A stretch of 7,745 nucleotides of DNA from a bacterium (GTDB lineage Bacteria > Patescibacteriota > Patescibacteriia > UBA1558 > S5-K13), in assembly GCA_021106915.1 (NCBI GenBank), contig JAIOTH010000161.1:1-7745 (forward strand), read 5' to 3'. Positions 7,743-7,745 of this stretch are shown one piece after another. Within the stretch, counting starts at the first letter, position 1, and each line of letters starts with the position of its first letter. The translations under genes were made by a program, and so were the position numbers. The notes under the pieces were generated by a model. It was not told the origin of the DNA. It searched no databases and worked only from the letters and a program-made list of their open reading frames with translations.

Positions 7743-7745
7743 TAA

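Larger units (their letters stand above)
7352..7745 (-). promoter_or_regulatory. rpoBC upstream region and long 5' leader
   Basis: No protein gene of recognisable size is visible here on either strand. In many bacteria rplJ and rplL end shortly before rpoB; neither is present. The stretch instead contains two promoter candidates and three hairpins, listed separately. If the distal promoter is used, the rpoB leader would be about 347 nt; from the proximal one it would be about 204 nt. Long leaders usually indicate RNA-level control, but no known riboswitch or ribosomal-protein leader motif was recognised. Confidence 0.7.

Noticed and set aside
1..7745. CRISPR array, tRNA, insertion sequence or recoded stop codons
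   Set aside because: No spaced repeats, cloverleaf or transposase-like frames were seen, and both genes read through without in-frame TGA.

Overview
The window holds the RNA polymerase core operon, rpoB then rpoC, read entirely on the minus strand, with the whole region upstream of rpoB. It is strongly AT-rich (about one third G+C by eye). Trp is TGG in both genes and neither has an in-frame TGA, so nothing points to a recoded UGA. The protein style suggests a member of the Patescibacteria (CPR; Parcubacteria-like): the wording of the beta N-terminus and of the beta' zinc-finger region, no E. coli-type insertions SI2 or SI3, and a long helical insertion in the beta' clamp. This assignment is from recognition only, without a search.

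Layout from right to left, the direction of transcription. Positions 7745-7352 carry no gene of recognisable size and look like a long regulatory leader. It has a strong sigma-70-type promoter at 7705-7732 bracketed by an 8-bp inverted repeat, a terminator-like hairpin (7631-7664), a second possible promoter (7562-7588), a long imperfect hairpin (7448-7496), an 11-codon open reading frame (7396-7431), and an AT-rich hairpin with a U-run (7360-7397) ending just before the rpoB start codon. rpoB (7351-3938) is complete. A 111-bp spacer follows, then rpoC from 3826 to the window edge, where its last few dozen codons are cut off.

The two genes encode the beta and beta' subunits, which together form the catalytic cleft; all active-site motifs checked are present. 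No rplJ/rplL gene lies within 394 bp upstream of rpoB, so the operon appears to be driven by its own promoter(s). The least ordinary part of the window is this leader, whose order (promoter, terminator-like hairpin, promoter, hairpin, mini-ORF, terminator-like hairpin, rpoB) fits transcription attenuation. Two lineage-specific insertions, one in each subunit, also merit attention.
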